Of a stretch of 64,000 nucleotides of DNA, positions 51,934 to 61,347 are shown piece by piece. The notes under the pieces were generated by a model that was given only the letters and a program-made list of their open reading frames with translations, did no database searches and was not told where the DNA came from. The position numbers and the translations under genes were made by a program. How positions within the stretch are numbered: the stretch's first letter is position 1; the number at the start of each line of letters is the position of its first letter. This DNA comes from Paracoccaceae bacterium (GTDB lineage: Bacteria; Pseudomonadota; Alphaproteobacteria; Rhodobacterales; Rhodobacteraceae): the NCBI GenBank assembly GCA_003605175.1, contig QWDA01000002.1:310001-374000 (forward strand). The letters are read 5' to 3'.

Positions 51934-53169
51934 ATGAGCAGCACCTTCCCCGTCACCGCAGACAACGACGCCACGGCGAAGCGCAACGTCGCCGTCCTCG
52001 TCGCCGCGCAGGCGGTGCTGGGCAACCAGATGCCGATGATCTTCGTGATCGGCGGCCTCGCGGGCCAGCAGCTCTCGCCGATTCCCTGCCTCGCCACCCT
52101 GCCGATCTCGATGATCGTCTTCGGCTCGATGACCACCGCGCCCTGGCTCTCGCCCTTCATGCAGCGCCACGGCCGCCGCGCGGGGTTCTTCGCGGGCGCG
52201 GCCGGCGGCTTCTGCGGCGCCGCGCTGGCGGCGCTCGGGATCGCGCTCGGGAGTTTCTGGCTCTTTCTCGCCGGCAGCTACCTCACCGGCATCTACATGT
52301 CGGCGCAGGGCTTCTTCCGCTTCGCCGCCGCCGATACCGCCTCGTCTGCCTTCCGGCCCAAGGCGATCTCCTACGTGATGGCGGGCGGGCTCCTCTCGGC
52401 CTTCATCGGGCCGCGCCTTGTCGCCATGCTCGCCGGCGGACCCGTCGCGACGGTGGACCGGTTCCTGCCGATCTATCTCACGGTCATGGCGCTGAACGCC
52501 GCCGCGGTGCTGATCTTCCCTTTCCTCAGGATCCCGAAGCCCGCCCCGCGCGCCGCCGACCTGCCCGAGGGACGCACCCGCCGCCAGCTTCTCGCGACCC
52601 CCGAGATCCGCGTTGCGGTGATCTGCGGCATGGTCGCCTATGCGCTGATGAACCTGGTGATGACCTCGACCCCGCTCGCCGTGGTCGGCTGCGGATTTGC
52701 CATGGCCGACGCCTCGAACGTGGTCTCCGCCCATGTCTTCGCGATGTTCGTACCGTCCTTTTTTACCGGCCATGTCATCGCCCGTTTCGGTGTCGAGCGG
52801 ACCATCGCGGCCGGCCTCGTCCTCCTCGCGCTCGCCGGCGTCATCGCGCTGTCGGGCGTGACGCTCACCAATTTCTTCGGCGCGCTGATCCTCCTGGGGC
52901 TCGGCTGGAATTTCGGCTTCATCGGCGCGACGACGCTGCTGGCCGAACAGCACCTGCCGCATGAACGCGGTACCGTGCAGGGGATGAACGACGCGCTGGT
53001 GTTCGGCTGTGTGACCCTCGCCTCGCTCGCCTCGGGCGGGCTGATGAACTGCACCGGCGGGGATCCGGTCCAGGGCTGGAACGCGGTCAACCTCGCCATG
53101 GTGCCGTTCCTGACCCTCGCCGGCGGCGCGCTGATCTGGCTCGTCATGCGGGACCGGCGGTCGGCCTGA
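51934..53169 (+). CDS. MFS transporter
   Basis: A 411-residue protein with about twelve hydrophobic segments. It starts MSSTFPVTADNDATAKRN before the first helix (VAVLVAAQAVLGNQ). The inter-helix motif after helix 2 is degenerate (MQRHGRRAGFFAG). The substrate is unknown; the arrangement is like uncharacterised YnfM/YdeG-type carriers. CGGGAG precedes the ATG at 51934. It is divergent from the alkA-type gene. Confidence 0.87.
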   Translation: MSSTFPVTADNDATAKRNVAVLVAAQAVLGNQMPMIFVIGGLAGQQLSPIPCLATLPISMIVFGSMTTAPWLSPFMQRHGRRAGFFAGAAGGFCGAALAALGIALGSFWLFLAGSYLTGIYMSAQGFFRFAAADTASSAFRPKAISYVMAGGLLSAFIGPRLVAMLAGGPVATVDRFLPIYLTVMALNAAAVLIFPFLRIPKPAPRAADLPEGRTRRQLLATPEIRVAVICGMVAYALMNLVMTSTPLAVVGCGFAMADASNVVSAHVFAMFVPSFFTGHVIARFGVERTIAAGLVLLALAGVIALSGVTLTNFFGALILLGLGWNFGFIGATTLLAEQHLPHERGTVQGMNDALVFGCVTLASLASGGLMNCTGGDPVQGWNAVNLAMVPFLTLAGGALIWLVMRDRRSA

Positions 53170-53198
53170 GCGACGCAGATTCGAAACAACGCGCCCCG

Positions 53199-53228
53199 CC
53201 ACCGCACGCCATCCTTGGCGTGCGGTGG
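53199..53228. repeat. perfect 12-bp hairpin downstream of the MFS gene
   Basis: CCACCGCACGCC-ATCCTT-GGCGTGCGGTGG forms a 12-bp perfect stem with a 6-base loop 30 bases past the MFS stop. With no T-run it is either a transcript-end stabiliser or a repeat-family hairpin. Confidence 0.6.
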
Positions 53229-53280
53229 CCCCAGCATCACGCCGGGGCCGGATCAATCAATGGACAAGCGCGAAAGGCGC

Positions 53281-53306
53281 CGGGCGAGCACCCGCCTGCC
53301 CGGCTT
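53281..53306. repeat. diverged copy of the dispersed repeat core
   Basis: GCCGGGCGAGC-ACCC-GCCTGCCCGG matches the 20-bp core of the element downstream of gyrA apart from a small insertion. It lies in the 53170-53389 gap. Confidence 0.5.
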
Positions 53307-53389
53307 GCGCCCCCCCATGGCCTTCCTGCCGGCTTGACCTCGGCAACGCCTCGTGACTTTAGGGATGGGAAAATTCCGAGGCAGGCCGA

Positions 53390-53968
53390 ATGCTCCGCAG
53401 GCTCTACGACTGGACGATCTCGCTCGCCGCGTCGCGCCACGCACTCTGGGCGCTCGCTGTCGTGTCCTTCGTGGAAAGCTCGGTCTTCCCGATCCCGCCG
53501 CATCTCCTGCTGATCCCGATGGTGATCGCCGCGCCGCGCCGGGCCTGGCTGATCGCCGGCGTCTGCACCGTGGCCTCGGTCCTGGGGGGCGTGCTCGGCT
53601 ACTATATCGGCGCCGCGCTCTTCACCCAGATCGGCCAGCCGGTGCTCGAATTCTACGGCAAGACCGCCGCCTTCGACAGCTTCGCGGCGAAGTTCAACGA
53701 GGTCGGCGCCTGGGCGGTGCTGTTTGCCGGGCTCACGCCCTTTCCCTACAAGGTGATCACCATCACCTCAGGCGCCACCGGGCTCGATTTCGGCACCTTC
53801 ATGCTGGCCTCGCTGATCGCCCGTGGCGCGATCTTCTTCGTCATCGCCGGGCTCCTGCGCGTGTTCGGGGAACCGATCCGCGAGTTCATCGAGCGCCGGC
53901 TCGGCCTTGTCTTCACGCTGTTCTGCATCTTGCTGATCGGCGGATTCTACGTGGTGAAATACCTATGA
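53390..53968 (+). CDS. YqaA/DedA-family membrane protein
   Basis: A 192-residue membrane protein with about five helices, starting MLRRLYDWTISLAASRHALW. The VTT/DedA-like features are FVESSVFPIPPHLLLIPMVI (about 27-46), GYYIGAALF and the FAGLTPFPYKVITITSG motif containing the conserved Phe-x-Pro-x-x-Lys. Related proteins move lipids across the membrane. The dsbB gene overlaps its stop by four bases. Confidence 0.87.
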   Translation: MLRRLYDWTISLAASRHALWALAVVSFVESSVFPIPPHLLLIPMVIAAPRRAWLIAGVCTVASVLGGVLGYYIGAALFTQIGQPVLEFYGKTAAFDSFAAKFNEVGAWAVLFAGLTPFPYKVITITSGATGLDFGTFMLASLIARGAIFFVIAGLLRVFGEPIREFIERRLGLVFTLFCILLIGGFYVVKYL

Positions 53969-54429
53969 CCTCACGCATCCTGATCCTCCTCGCCGCCGGC
54001 GGGTCCGCCGCGCTGCTCGCCGGCGCCTTCCTGTTCCAGGCGCTCGGCTGGCAGCCCTGCGCCATGTGCCTCTGGCAGCGCTGGCCCCATGCCGCCGCGG
54101 TGCTCGTGGGCGCGGTCGGGTTCTTCCTGCCGCGCTGGCCCGTGGCGCTTCTCGGCGCCGCCGCGGCCGCGACCACCACGGGGATCGCGATCTACCATGC
54201 CGGGGTGGAGCGGCACTGGTGGCTCGGCCCCACGAGCTGCACCTCGGCGGGCGGCGGCATCGGCGGGCTCTCGGCCGGCGACCTGCTCGCCACCGACGGG
54301 GCGCGGCTGGTACTCTGCGACCAGTTCACGCCGTTCCTCTTCGGCCTCTCCATGGCCAACTGGAACGCGATCCTCTCCGCCATACTCGTTATCATCTGGC
54401 TTAAAGCTGCCCAGAAATCCGTCGCCTGA
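53965..54429 (+). CDS. dsbB: disulfide bond formation protein DsbB
   Basis: A 154-residue protein with four transmembrane helices. The first periplasmic pair is Cys32-Cys35 (PCAMC) and the second Cys92 and Cys118 (TSCTSAGG, LVLCDQF), as in DsbB. It re-oxidises DsbA and passes electrons to quinone. Compared with E. coli DsbB the second loop is Gly-rich. It is coupled to the DedA-like gene. DsbA is not seen in the window. Confidence 0.9.
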   Translation: MTSRILILLAAGGSAALLAGAFLFQALGWQPCAMCLWQRWPHAAAVLVGAVGFFLPRWPVALLGAAAAATTTGIAIYHAGVERHWWLGPTSCTSAGGGIGGLSAGDLLATDGARLVLCDQFTPFLFGLSMANWNAILSAILVIIWLKAAQKSVA

Positions 54430-54495
54430 GGCCCGATTCCGGCCCGGTTTTGCCGTTATCCCTGACGCGCATAGGCAGCCCGCAGGATGCGCGAC

Positions 54496-55329
54496 ATGAG
54501 CGACGAACCCGACGAGACCAACGAGAAGCAAGTTCCCGAGGCACAATCGATCTCGATGATCCGCGACCTCATCGCCAACCAGGCACCGGCCGCGGACGCC
54601 CCCGCGAAGGCCCCGGAGGCGGCCGCGAAGCCGGCCGAGCCCGCCCCTGCCCCGGCACCCCGCAAGGACGAGCGGAGCGAGCGCTGGGCGGCGCTCCGCG
54701 ACGCGCTCAACGCCGAGGACGACGACGAGGAGGATCCGGTCGAGGCGGCGGAGACCGCCCCGGCGGAACGCGTCCTGACCCCGATTGAGCGGCTGCGCCT
54801 GCGCCAGGCCGCCGAGGCCGCCGCATTCTCCGCGCCGGCCCAACCCGCCCCGGAGGCGGTCGAGGAAGACGAAATCACCCCCTATGACGACAGCGTCTTC
54901 GGCGACAGCGGCACCCTCGACGAACCGCAGCCGGCGCCGCTTGCCGACCCGGCCCTGCTGACGCCCGAGCCCGAAGGCCCGGCGGATCCCAACCCGGCGA
55001 TGCCGCGGGTCTGGGACACGCCCGCCGATCACCAGATGTCAGATCGGGGCAAGCTCTTCTGGCGCCTCGGCATCTACGGCACGATCGTTGCCGTCCCGGT
55101 GGCACTCCTCGTCACCAGCCCGTTCTCGCCGGTCGACACGGTCGCCCACTACGCCTCCGCCACCGGCTGCACGATGGCCGGCTATTTCGGCGTCGAAGGG
55201 GCCAAGGAGGGCGAGCCAGGCTACCACGCCAGTCTCGATCCGAACCAGAACGGGATCGCCTGCGAACCGCCTGTCCAGCGCCGCATGCAGGGCAACGGAT
55301 CCGTCGCTTTCGTGCGCGCGGGGGACTAG
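54496..55329 (+). CDS. membrane protein with C-terminal Excalibur calcium-binding motif (long paralogue)
   Basis: A protein of about 277 residues. Residues 1-180 are acidic and Ala/Pro-rich, likely disordered and cytosolic. One transmembrane helix follows (IYGTIVAVPVALLVTSPF, about 192-209). A short outside domain contains HYASATGCTMAGYFG and an Excalibur-type loop DPNQNGIACEP, with two Cys expected to pair. An upstream ATG (54487) is possible, but 54496 has better spacing to AGGA. The C-terminal half is paralogous to the next gene. Confidence 0.75.
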   Translation: MSDEPDETNEKQVPEAQSISMIRDLIANQAPAADAPAKAPEAAAKPAEPAPAPAPRKDERSERWAALRDALNAEDDDEEDPVEAAETAPAERVLTPIERLRLRQAAEAAAFSAPAQPAPEAVEEDEITPYDDSVFGDSGTLDEPQPAPLADPALLTPEPEGPADPNPAMPRVWDTPADHQMSDRGKLFWRLGIYGTIVAVPVALLVTSPFSPVDTVAHYASATGCTMAGYFGVEGAKEGEPGYHASLDPNQNGIACEPPVQRRMQGNGSVAFVRAGD

Positions 55330-55393
55330 CCAAGCTTCTGGAATTGCGACAGGTTCCGACCCACTGAGTCGTTAACCACACGCGATTCCGCAC

Positions 55394-55777
55394 ATGCAGA
55401 AGAAGATTGGCAGCGATGCCGGACCTACGGGGATCCGGCGCGAATGGGACATGCCGTCCGACCATGTGATGCCACTCGGGGAGTGGATCCTGTGGCGGAT
55501 CGCGATCTTCGGCCCGGTCCTGGCCGTTCCCGCCTATCTGATGGCCACGAGCCCCTTCGGCCTTGTCGATACGGTCCGGCACTACGCTTCGGCGGCGGGC
55601 TGCTCGGTGGGCGGTCTTATCGGCACGATGCCGGCGAAAAAGGGCGAGCCGGGCTATTTCCGGCGGCTCGACCGCAACCGAACGGGCATCGCTTGCGAAC
55701 CCGAGCGGGAAGCGCGCACGCTGCGCGGCGGCAACGCCGGCACTTTCATGCGCGTGGAGCCCGAGACGGCTCAGTGA
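55394..55777 (+). CDS. membrane protein with Excalibur-like motif (short paralogue)
   Basis: A 127-residue protein that repeats the C-terminal half of the preceding gene. It has a TM helix (RIAIFGPVLAVPAYLMATSPF), then HYASAAGCSVGGLIG and the loop DRNRTGIACEPE. It has only about 30 residues before the membrane. The calcium loop differs from the first copy: Asp-x-Asn is Asp-x-Asn-Arg, with Arg/Thr replacing Gln/Asn. It is probably a tandem duplicate with the cytosolic tail lost. Function is unknown. Confidence 0.75.
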   Translation: MQKKIGSDAGPTGIRREWDMPSDHVMPLGEWILWRIAIFGPVLAVPAYLMATSPFGLVDTVRHYASAAGCSVGGLIGTMPAKKGEPGYFRRLDRNRTGIACEPEREARTLRGGNAGTFMRVEPETAQ

Positions 55778-56040
55778 ATCGTGAACTCGCCGGTTACGTT
55801 GGTCCATTCGCCGGGCGAGATCATCTTGCGATGCACGAACCGCACCGAATGCAGCGGCCCGTCGATCTTGTCCTGCCAGAACTCGATGAAGCCGAACAGC
55901 TTCGGGTGGTCCGGTGCCAGATCGTACTCCTGCCAGATGAACGTGTTCAGCACATTCCGGTAGTCGGGCATCCGGTAATAGAACTCCGCCGTCGTCAGCC
56001 CGTATCCCGACAGCATCAACTCGGTCTCACGTCTTTCCAT
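55771..56040 (-). CDS. Usg family protein
   Basis: An 89-residue protein starting MERRETELMLSGYGLTTAEF and containing YRMPDYRNVLNTFIWQEYDL and HRKMISPGEWTNVTGEF. This is the small alphaproteobacterial Usg family with unknown function. GAGGTGCAG precedes the ATG at 56040; an ATG at 56052 is in frame but less well placed. It converges with the short Excalibur gene (7-base overlap). Confidence 0.82.
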   Translation of the reverse strand: MERRETELMLSGYGLTTAEFYYRMPDYRNVLNTFIWQEYDLAPDHPKLFGFIEFWQDKIDGPLHSVRFVHRKMISPGEWTNVTGEFTIH

Positions 56041-56065
56041 TCTGCACCTCATGGTTTATGCCCAC

Positions 56066-56077
56066 GCTCAATTGAGC
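56066..56077. promoter_or_regulatory. 12-bp palindrome between usg and gyrA
   Basis: GCTCAATTGAGC is a perfect palindrome 25 bases upstream of the usg-type gene, in the divergent region with gyrA. It is a candidate operator. Confidence 0.3.
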
Positions 56078-56233
56078 CACCGGAATTATGTCTTTTCAAT
56101 GAAAACAGACCGTTAGCACCCGCCAGAGGTGGCTGCCGACAAAGCGGGGATTGCGGCATTGCACCCCATATCCGGCTGGTGATAGAACACGTCGTACAAA
56201 ATATGGTAATGTGCGCGGACGAGGCACAATCGA

Positions 56234-58981
56234 GTGAGCGAGACGCCGGAACCCCCTGAAATGACCGGAGAAACCCCGCCGGAGCGGCCGCCCTACGACG
56301 GGCCGTCGATCGCGATCGAGCGGGAAATGGCGACGTCCTTCATGGATTACGCCATGTCGGTCATCGTTTCCCGCGCGATCCCCGATCTGCGCGACGGCCT
56401 GAAACCCGTGCATCGGCGCATCCTTTATACGCTCTGGGAAAACGGCCAGACCCAGAACAAGCCCTACCGAAAATGCGCCACCGCCGTCGGCGACGTGATG
56501 GGCCGCTACCACCCGCATGGCGACTCGGCGGTCTATGAATCCCTCGTCCGGATGGCGCAGGACTTCTCGATGTCGGTCCCGCTGATCGACGGCCAGGGCA
56601 ATTTCGGGTCGATGGACGGCGATCCGGCCGCGGCCTACCGCTATACCGAGAGCCGGCTCGAGAAGGTCGCCGAAGCGCTCCTCGTCGATATCGACAAGGA
56701 CACGGTCGACTTCATGCCGAACTACGCCAACGAGCGGCAGGAGCCGACCGTGCTGCCGGCGCGGTTCCCGAACATGCTGGTGAACGGCGCCGAGGGCATC
56801 GCCGTCGGCATGGCGACCCGCATCCCGCCGCACAATCTGGGCGAGGTGATCGACGGCACGCTGGCCCTGATGGAGAACTCCGATCTCTCCACCGAGGCGC
56901 TGATGGAGTACATCCCGGCCCCCGATTTCCCCACCGGCGGTATCATCCTCGGCCGGTCCGGCGCCCGGAAGGCCTATCTCGAGGGCCGCGGCAGCGTGGT
57001 GATCCGTGCCAAGACCCGGGTCGAGGAGATCCGTAAGGACCGCTACGCGATCGTGCTCGACGAGATCCCCTACCAAGTGAACAAGGCGGCGATGATCGAG
57101 AAGATCGCCGACCTCGTGCGCGAAAAGAAGATCGAGGGCATCTCCGGCGTCGCCGACGAGAGCGACCGGGTCGGCGTCCGCGTGGTGATCGAGCTGAAGC
57201 GCGACGCGACGCCCGACGTGGTGCTGAACCAGCTCTGGCGCTTTACCGCGATGCAGACCTCGTTCGGCTGCAACATGCTGGCGCTCAATGGCGGCCGGCC
57301 GGAACAGCTCACGCTGCGCGACTTCCTCACCCATTTCATCGCCTTCCGCGAAGAAGTGATCGCCCGCCGCACCGCCTTCGAGCTCAACAAGGCCCGCGAG
57401 CGCAGCCACATTCTCTGCGGCCTCGCCGTCGCGGTGTCGAATGTCGACGAGGTGGTCGCTACGATCCGCGCCTCGGCCACCCCGGCGGAGGCCCGTGAGG
57501 CGCTGATGTCGCGGCGCTGGCCCGCGCAGAAGATCGCCGACTACATCCGCCTGATCGACGACCCGACCCACACGATCAACGACGACGGCACCTACAACCT
57601 CTCGGAACGCCAGGCCCGCGCGATCCTCGACCTGCAACTTCAGCGCCTGACCCAGCTCGGCGTCAAGACGATCACCGACGAGCTCGAGGAGCTCGCCGCG
57701 AAGATCAAGGATTACCTCGACATCCTGCGCTCGCGCGACCGGATCATGGCGATCATCTCCGACGAGCTTCGCGCGATCAAAGCGGAATTCGCCGTTCCGC
57801 GGCGCACCGAGATCGTCGACTGGGCCGGAGACCTCGAGGACGAGGATCTGATCGAGCGCGAGGACATGGTGGTGACCGTGACCTCCTCGGGCTACACCAA
57901 GCGGACGCCCCTGGCCGAGTTCCGGTCGCAGAAGCGCGGCGGCAAGGGGCTCTCGGGCGGCGGGCTCAAGGAAGACGACGTGGTGACCACGCTCTTCGTC
58001 GCCAACACCCACACCCAGCTCCTGTTCTTCACCACCGACGGGATGGTCTACAAGCTCAAGACCTGGCGCCTGCCGCTCGGCGGCCGCACGTCGAAGGGCA
58101 AGGCGATCGTCAACATCCTGCCGATCCCGACGGGCGTCTCGATCGCCGCGATCATGCCGGTCGACCGCGACGAGGAGCATTGGGACGACCTGCAGATCTT
58201 CTTCGCCACCTCGGAAGGCACGGTGCGCCGCAACGCGCTCTCCGACTTCACCAACGTGATGCGCAACGGCAAGATCGCGATGAAGCTCCCCGAGGGCGTG
58301 TCCCTGGTGAACGCCCGGATCTGCACCGAGGACGACGACGTGATGCTCGTCACCGCCATGGGCCGCGCGATCCGCTTCCCGACCACCGAGGTGCGCGTGT
58401 TCAAGGGCCGCGATTCCACCGGCGTGCGCGGCATCCGCCTTGCCGAGGGCGACCGCGTCGTATCGATGTCGGTGATCCGGCATTTCGAGGCCGATCCGCA
58501 GGAACGCGCCGCCTATCTCAAGCAGCGCCGCCTGATGGCCGGAGCGCCCGAGGAGGAGGTCGAGGCCGAGGAGGACGAGGAAGCGACCGGCGACGGCCAG
58601 CTCTCGCCCGAGCGCTATGCCGAGATGTCGGCCGCCGAAGACCTGATCCTGACCATCACCTCCGCCGGCTCCGGCCGGTTGAGCTCGAGCCATGACTACA
58701 CCGTGCGCGGTCGTGGCGGTCAGGGCATCTACGCGATCAGCCAGAAGCACCTCGCCGATACCAGCGCCACGCTCGTCGCCTCCTTCCCCGTCGAGATCAG
58801 CGACCAGATCATGCTCGCCACCTCGAGGGGCCAGTCGATCCGGGTGCCGGTCGAGGGCATCTCCTTCCGCTCCCGCTCGGCGGGCGGCGTGAAGGTGTTC
58901 CACACCGCCGCCGGCGAGGAGGTGGTCTCGGTCGCCCGCATCGCCGACCAGGGCGACGAGGACGAGGCGGTAGAGGGCTGA
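56234..58981 (+). CDS. gyrA: DNA gyrase subunit A
   Basis: A 915-residue type IIA topoisomerase subunit. The active-site Tyr is Tyr137 in [10 protein letters not shown]. The quinolone-pocket sequence is [11 protein letters not shown], with Ser at residue 98 (E. coli Ser83), the susceptible state, and Glu at the Asp87 position. The C-terminal beta-pinwheel includes the GyrA box QKRGGKG, which marks gyrase rather than topoisomerase IV. The start is GTG at 56234. An acidic insert ([16 protein letters not shown]) lies in the C-terminal domain. Confidence 0.96.
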   Translation: MSETPEPPEMTGETPPERPPYDGPSIAIEREMATSFMDYAMSVIVSRAIPDLRDGLKPVHRRILYTLWENGQTQNKPYRKCATAVGDVMGRYHPHGDSAVYESLVRMAQDFSMSVPLIDGQGNFGSMDGDPAAAYRYTESRLEKVAEALLVDIDKDTVDFMPNYANERQEPTVLPARFPNMLVNGAEGIAVGMATRIPPHNLGEVIDGTLALMENSDLSTEALMEYIPAPDFPTGGIILGRSGARKAYLEGRGSVVIRAKTRVEEIRKDRYAIVLDEIPYQVNKAAMIEKIADLVREKKIEGISGVADESDRVGVRVVIELKRDATPDVVLNQLWRFTAMQTSFGCNMLALNGGRPEQLTLRDFLTHFIAFREEVIARRTAFELNKARERSHILCGLAVAVSNVDEVVATIRASATPAEAREALMSRRWPAQKIADYIRLIDDPTHTINDDGTYNLSERQARAILDLQLQRLTQLGVKTITDELEELAAKIKDYLDILRSRDRIMAIISDELRAIKAEFAVPRRTEIVDWAGDLEDEDLIEREDMVVTVTSSGYTKRTPLAEFRSQKRGGKGLSGGGLKEDDVVTTLFVANTHTQLLFFTTDGMVYKLKTWRLPLGGRTSKGKAIVNILPIPTGVSIAAIMPVDRDEEHWDDLQIFFATSEGTVRRNALSDFTNVMRNGKIAMKLPEGVSLVNARICTEDDDVMLVTAMGRAIRFPTTEVRVFKGRDSTGVRGIRLAEGDRVVSMSVIRHFEADPQERAAYLKQRRLMAGAPEEEVEAEEDEEATGDGQLSPERYAEMSAAEDLILTITSAGSGRLSSSHDYTVRGRGGQGIYAISQKHLADTSATLVASFPVEISDQIMLATSRGQSIRVPVEGISFRSRSAGGVKVFHTAAGEEVVSVARIADQGDEDEAVEG

Positions 58982-59044
58982 CCTGGCGAACTTCCATCGA
59001 CAGACGTACCTTGCCCCACCCGGAATCAAGGCCCGGCACGGGCC

Positions 59045-59182
59045 GCCGGGCGAGCGCCTGCCCGACCCACTGGCCGGCGCTCTGGTGAGGCTCCGCGCCG
59101 AACCATTGTACGGCGGGCTTGCACCATAAATCGCACCGCTCAACCGTAGCTGCGCCATCCCACGGGCAGGCGCTCGCCCGGC
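59045..59182. repeat. 138-bp element with perfect 20-bp terminal inverted repeats
   Basis: GCCGGGCGAGCGCCTGCCCG (59045-59064) is repeated exactly in inverse orientation at 59163-59182, with 98 bases between. The interior has no open frame of note. The left end plus five bases outside it recurs at 47452-47471, and a variant at 53281-53306. This is a small non-coding repeat of MITE type, or a large structured transcript end shared by the convergent gyrA and hisI genes. Confidence 0.75.
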
Positions 59183-59211
59183 TTCGCGCCAAGTGGGGCG
59201 TGCACCCCCCG

Positions 59212-59571
59212 CTACCCCTCCGGCGCCATCAGCTCCACTTCCGCCCCGTCGCGGATCGCGGTGTAGAAACAGACCCGCCGGTTGGTGTGGCAGGCCGGCC
59301 CGGTCTGCCGCACCACGGCCAACAGGCAATCCCGGTCGCAATCGACCCGCAATTCCACCAGTTCCTGCACATGGCCCGAACTCTCGCCCTTCACCCAGAA
59401 GGCCTGCCGCGACCGCGACCAGTAGGTCACACGCCCGGTCTCCAGCGTCCGCGCCACCGCCTCGGCATTCATCCAGGCCATCATCAGGACCTCGCCCGTC
59501 GCCGTATCCTGGGCGATGGCCGGAATCAGCCCGGCGGCGTCGTAGCGCAAAGTTGCGGGATCGAACGACAT
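59212..59571 (-). CDS. hisI: phosphoribosyl-AMP cyclohydrolase
   Basis: A 119-residue enzyme opening the purine ring of PR-AMP in histidine synthesis. Motifs are ATGEVLMMAWMNAEAV (about 24-39), VTYWSRSRQAFWVKGESSGH, VELRVDCDRDCLL and GPACHTNRRVCFY, giving the zinc Cys (DCDRDC and ACH). It is the stand-alone HisI form without the HisE domain. It is divergent from the Fe-S scaffold gene. Confidence 0.95.
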   Translation of the reverse strand: MSFDPATLRYDAAGLIPAIAQDTATGEVLMMAWMNAEAVARTLETGRVTYWSRSRQAFWVKGESSGHVQELVELRVDCDRDCLLAVVRQTGPACHTNRRVCFYTAIRDGAEVELMAPEG

Positions 59572-59635
59572 GCTTCATCCTTTTCTCGGAGCGGAATCCG
59601 CCCTATCTAGGTCGGACTGCCGGAGAGGGGAACCC

Positions 59636-60085
59636 ATGCCCGAGACCGATCTGATCAAGCTCTATTCGGGCCGCATCCTCGCGCTGGCCGCCGATATTCC
59701 CCATACCGGCCGGCTCGACAGCGCGCAGGCCAGCGCCACGCTGCGCTCGCCCCATTGCGGCTCGACTGTCACGGTCGACGTGCGGCTCGAGGATGGCCGG
59801 ATCGCCGATTTCGCCCAAGATGTCCGCGCCTGCGCGCTCGGCCAGGCCGCCGCCGCGGTGGTCGGCGCCCATGCCATCGGCCGGAGCCGGAACGAGATCG
59901 AGACCGCCCGCGACCAGCTTGAAGCGATGCTCACTTCCGGCGGCCCCGCCCCCGACGCGCCCTTCGACGGGCTCGACGTGCTGATCCCGGCGCGCGACTT
60001 CAGGAACCGCCACAAGTCGATCCTGCTCGCGATCTCCGCCACCGCAGAGGCGATGGAAAAGGCAGAGCGCGCCGCCTGCGCCTGA
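59636..60085 (+). CDS. iron-sulfur cluster assembly scaffold-like protein (IscU/NifU N-domain)
   Basis: A 149-residue protein with the IscU/NifU fold: LIKLYSGRILALAADIPH, then Cys in SPHCGSTVTVDV (about 42) and RACALGQAAAAVVG (about 67). The third conserved ligand Cys of IscU/SufU is absent; the matching C-terminal region reads PARDFRNRHKSILL. It may therefore have lost cluster assembly or use another ligand. GGAGAGGGG precedes the ATG at 59636. It ends one base from the convergent sugar dehydrogenase gene. Confidence 0.82.
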   Translation: MPETDLIKLYSGRILALAADIPHTGRLDSAQASATLRSPHCGSTVTVDVRLEDGRIADFAQDVRACALGQAAAAVVGAHAIGRSRNEIETARDQLEAMLTSGGPAPDAPFDGLDVLIPARDFRNRHKSILLAISATAEAMEKAERAACA

Positions 60086-60086
60086 C

Positions 60087-61184
60087 TTATTCGGGCGTCA
60101 GCCGGTAGGCCGCGCCCTGCCCCACCGAGAGAAACCAGATCGCCCCGTCCGGCGCCTCGACCACGTCGCGCACTCTTTGCGTCTCCTCGCCCTCGATCCG
60201 CTCCGCATCGACCAGCCGGTCGCCCTGGCGCTCGAGCCGCGAGATCAGCCCGAATTTCAGCGAGCCCACGAAGAAATCTCCCGCCCAATCGGGCCAGAGC
60301 GCGCCGGAATAGATCGCCATCCCCGAAGGCGCGATGGAAGGATCCCAGTAATGCGCGGGCTGCTCCATGCCGGGCTTTGCGGTGCCCTCGCCGATCCTCA
60401 GCCCGGAATAATGTCGGCCGTAGGAAATCACCGGCCAGCCGTAATTCGCCCCCGCCACGATGCGGTTCACCTCGTCGCCGCCCATGGCACCGTGCTCGTT
60501 GACCCAGAGCCGGCCCTCGGCATCGAGCGCCGCGCCCTGCGGATTGCGGTGTCCATAGGACCAGATCTCCGGCAGCGCGCCCGCCACGCCGACGAAGGGG
60601 TTGTCCTCCGGGACGCTGCCGTCGCGGGCGATCCGGACCACCGAGCCGTTGTGTCGCGACAGATCCTGCGCCGCCTCCCGCTCGCCGCGCTCGCCAATCG
60701 TCAGGTACAGCGTCCCGTCCGGCGCCTCGACGATGCGCGAGCCGAAATGCCGCCCGCCCGAAGACCCCGGCGACATCTCGAAGATCACCCGAACGCCGGT
60801 GAGCCGCGCGCCGTCCTCCGAGAGCCGCCCGACCGCCAGCGCGGTGCCTACCCCGGTGCCCTGCGGCTTGGAAAAGCTCAGGAAAACCTCGCGGGCTTCG
60901 GCGAAATCACGCGGCACCATCACGCCCAGCAATCCGCCCTGCCCCTCGGCCCGCACTTCCGGCACGCCTGCGACCGCCACCGCTTCCCCGTCGGGCCGGT
61001 AATGCAGCAGACGCCCGCCCCGCTCGGTGATCAGCCAACCACCGCCGGGCAGGAAGGCGAGGCCCCAGGGGTCGTCCAGGCCGGTCGCCATCGGCTCGGC
61101 CCGGATCGGCCCCGCCGTGCTGTCCAGCGCCACCGATACCCCGGGCACCGCGATCAGAAGGAAGATGGCAATCAGCGCACGCAT
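60087..61184 (-). CDS. PQQ-dependent soluble sugar dehydrogenase (Asd/YliI-like)
   Basis: A 365-residue periplasmic six-bladed beta-propeller. A signal peptide of about 19 residues (MRALIAIFLLIAVPGVSVA) is followed by ATGLDDPWGLAFLPGG, ITERGGRL, SYGHRNPQG, WVNEHGAMGGDEVNRI and GANYGWPVISYG, the family PQQ- and calcium-binding motifs. It oxidises aldoses, passing electrons to the respiratory chain. It is divergent from the branched-chain amino-acid operon. Confidence 0.9.
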   Translation of the reverse strand: MRALIAIFLLIAVPGVSVALDSTAGPIRAEPMATGLDDPWGLAFLPGGGWLITERGGRLLHYRPDGEAVAVAGVPEVRAEGQGGLLGVMVPRDFAEAREVFLSFSKPQGTGVGTALAVGRLSEDGARLTGVRVIFEMSPGSSGGRHFGSRIVEAPDGTLYLTIGERGEREAAQDLSRHNGSVVRIARDGSVPEDNPFVGVAGALPEIWSYGHRNPQGAALDAEGRLWVNEHGAMGGDEVNRIVAGANYGWPVISYGRHYSGLRIGEGTAKPGMEQPAHYWDPSIAPSGMAIYSGALWPDWAGDFFVGSLKFGLISRLERQGDRLVDAERIEGEETQRVRDVVEAPDGAIWFLSVGQGAAYRLTPE

Positions 61185-61347
61185 CGGGCGTCCAGTGTTT
61201 CTGCATCGGGCAAAACCTGGTCCGAAAATGCTGATGGGCAACCTGCTCCGGGCAAATTTCGTCCTCCAGCGCCTCCCAGTCTTTCCTTTACAATTCCGAC
61301 AGCATAACTTCCCATCCCAGAATAATAACCACGTCAGGGAGACGACA

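Noticed and set aside
56096-59578. Minus-strand open frame of 1160 codons
   Set aside because: It is antisense to gyrA and spans hisI in the wrong frame; composition is typical of a shadow frame.
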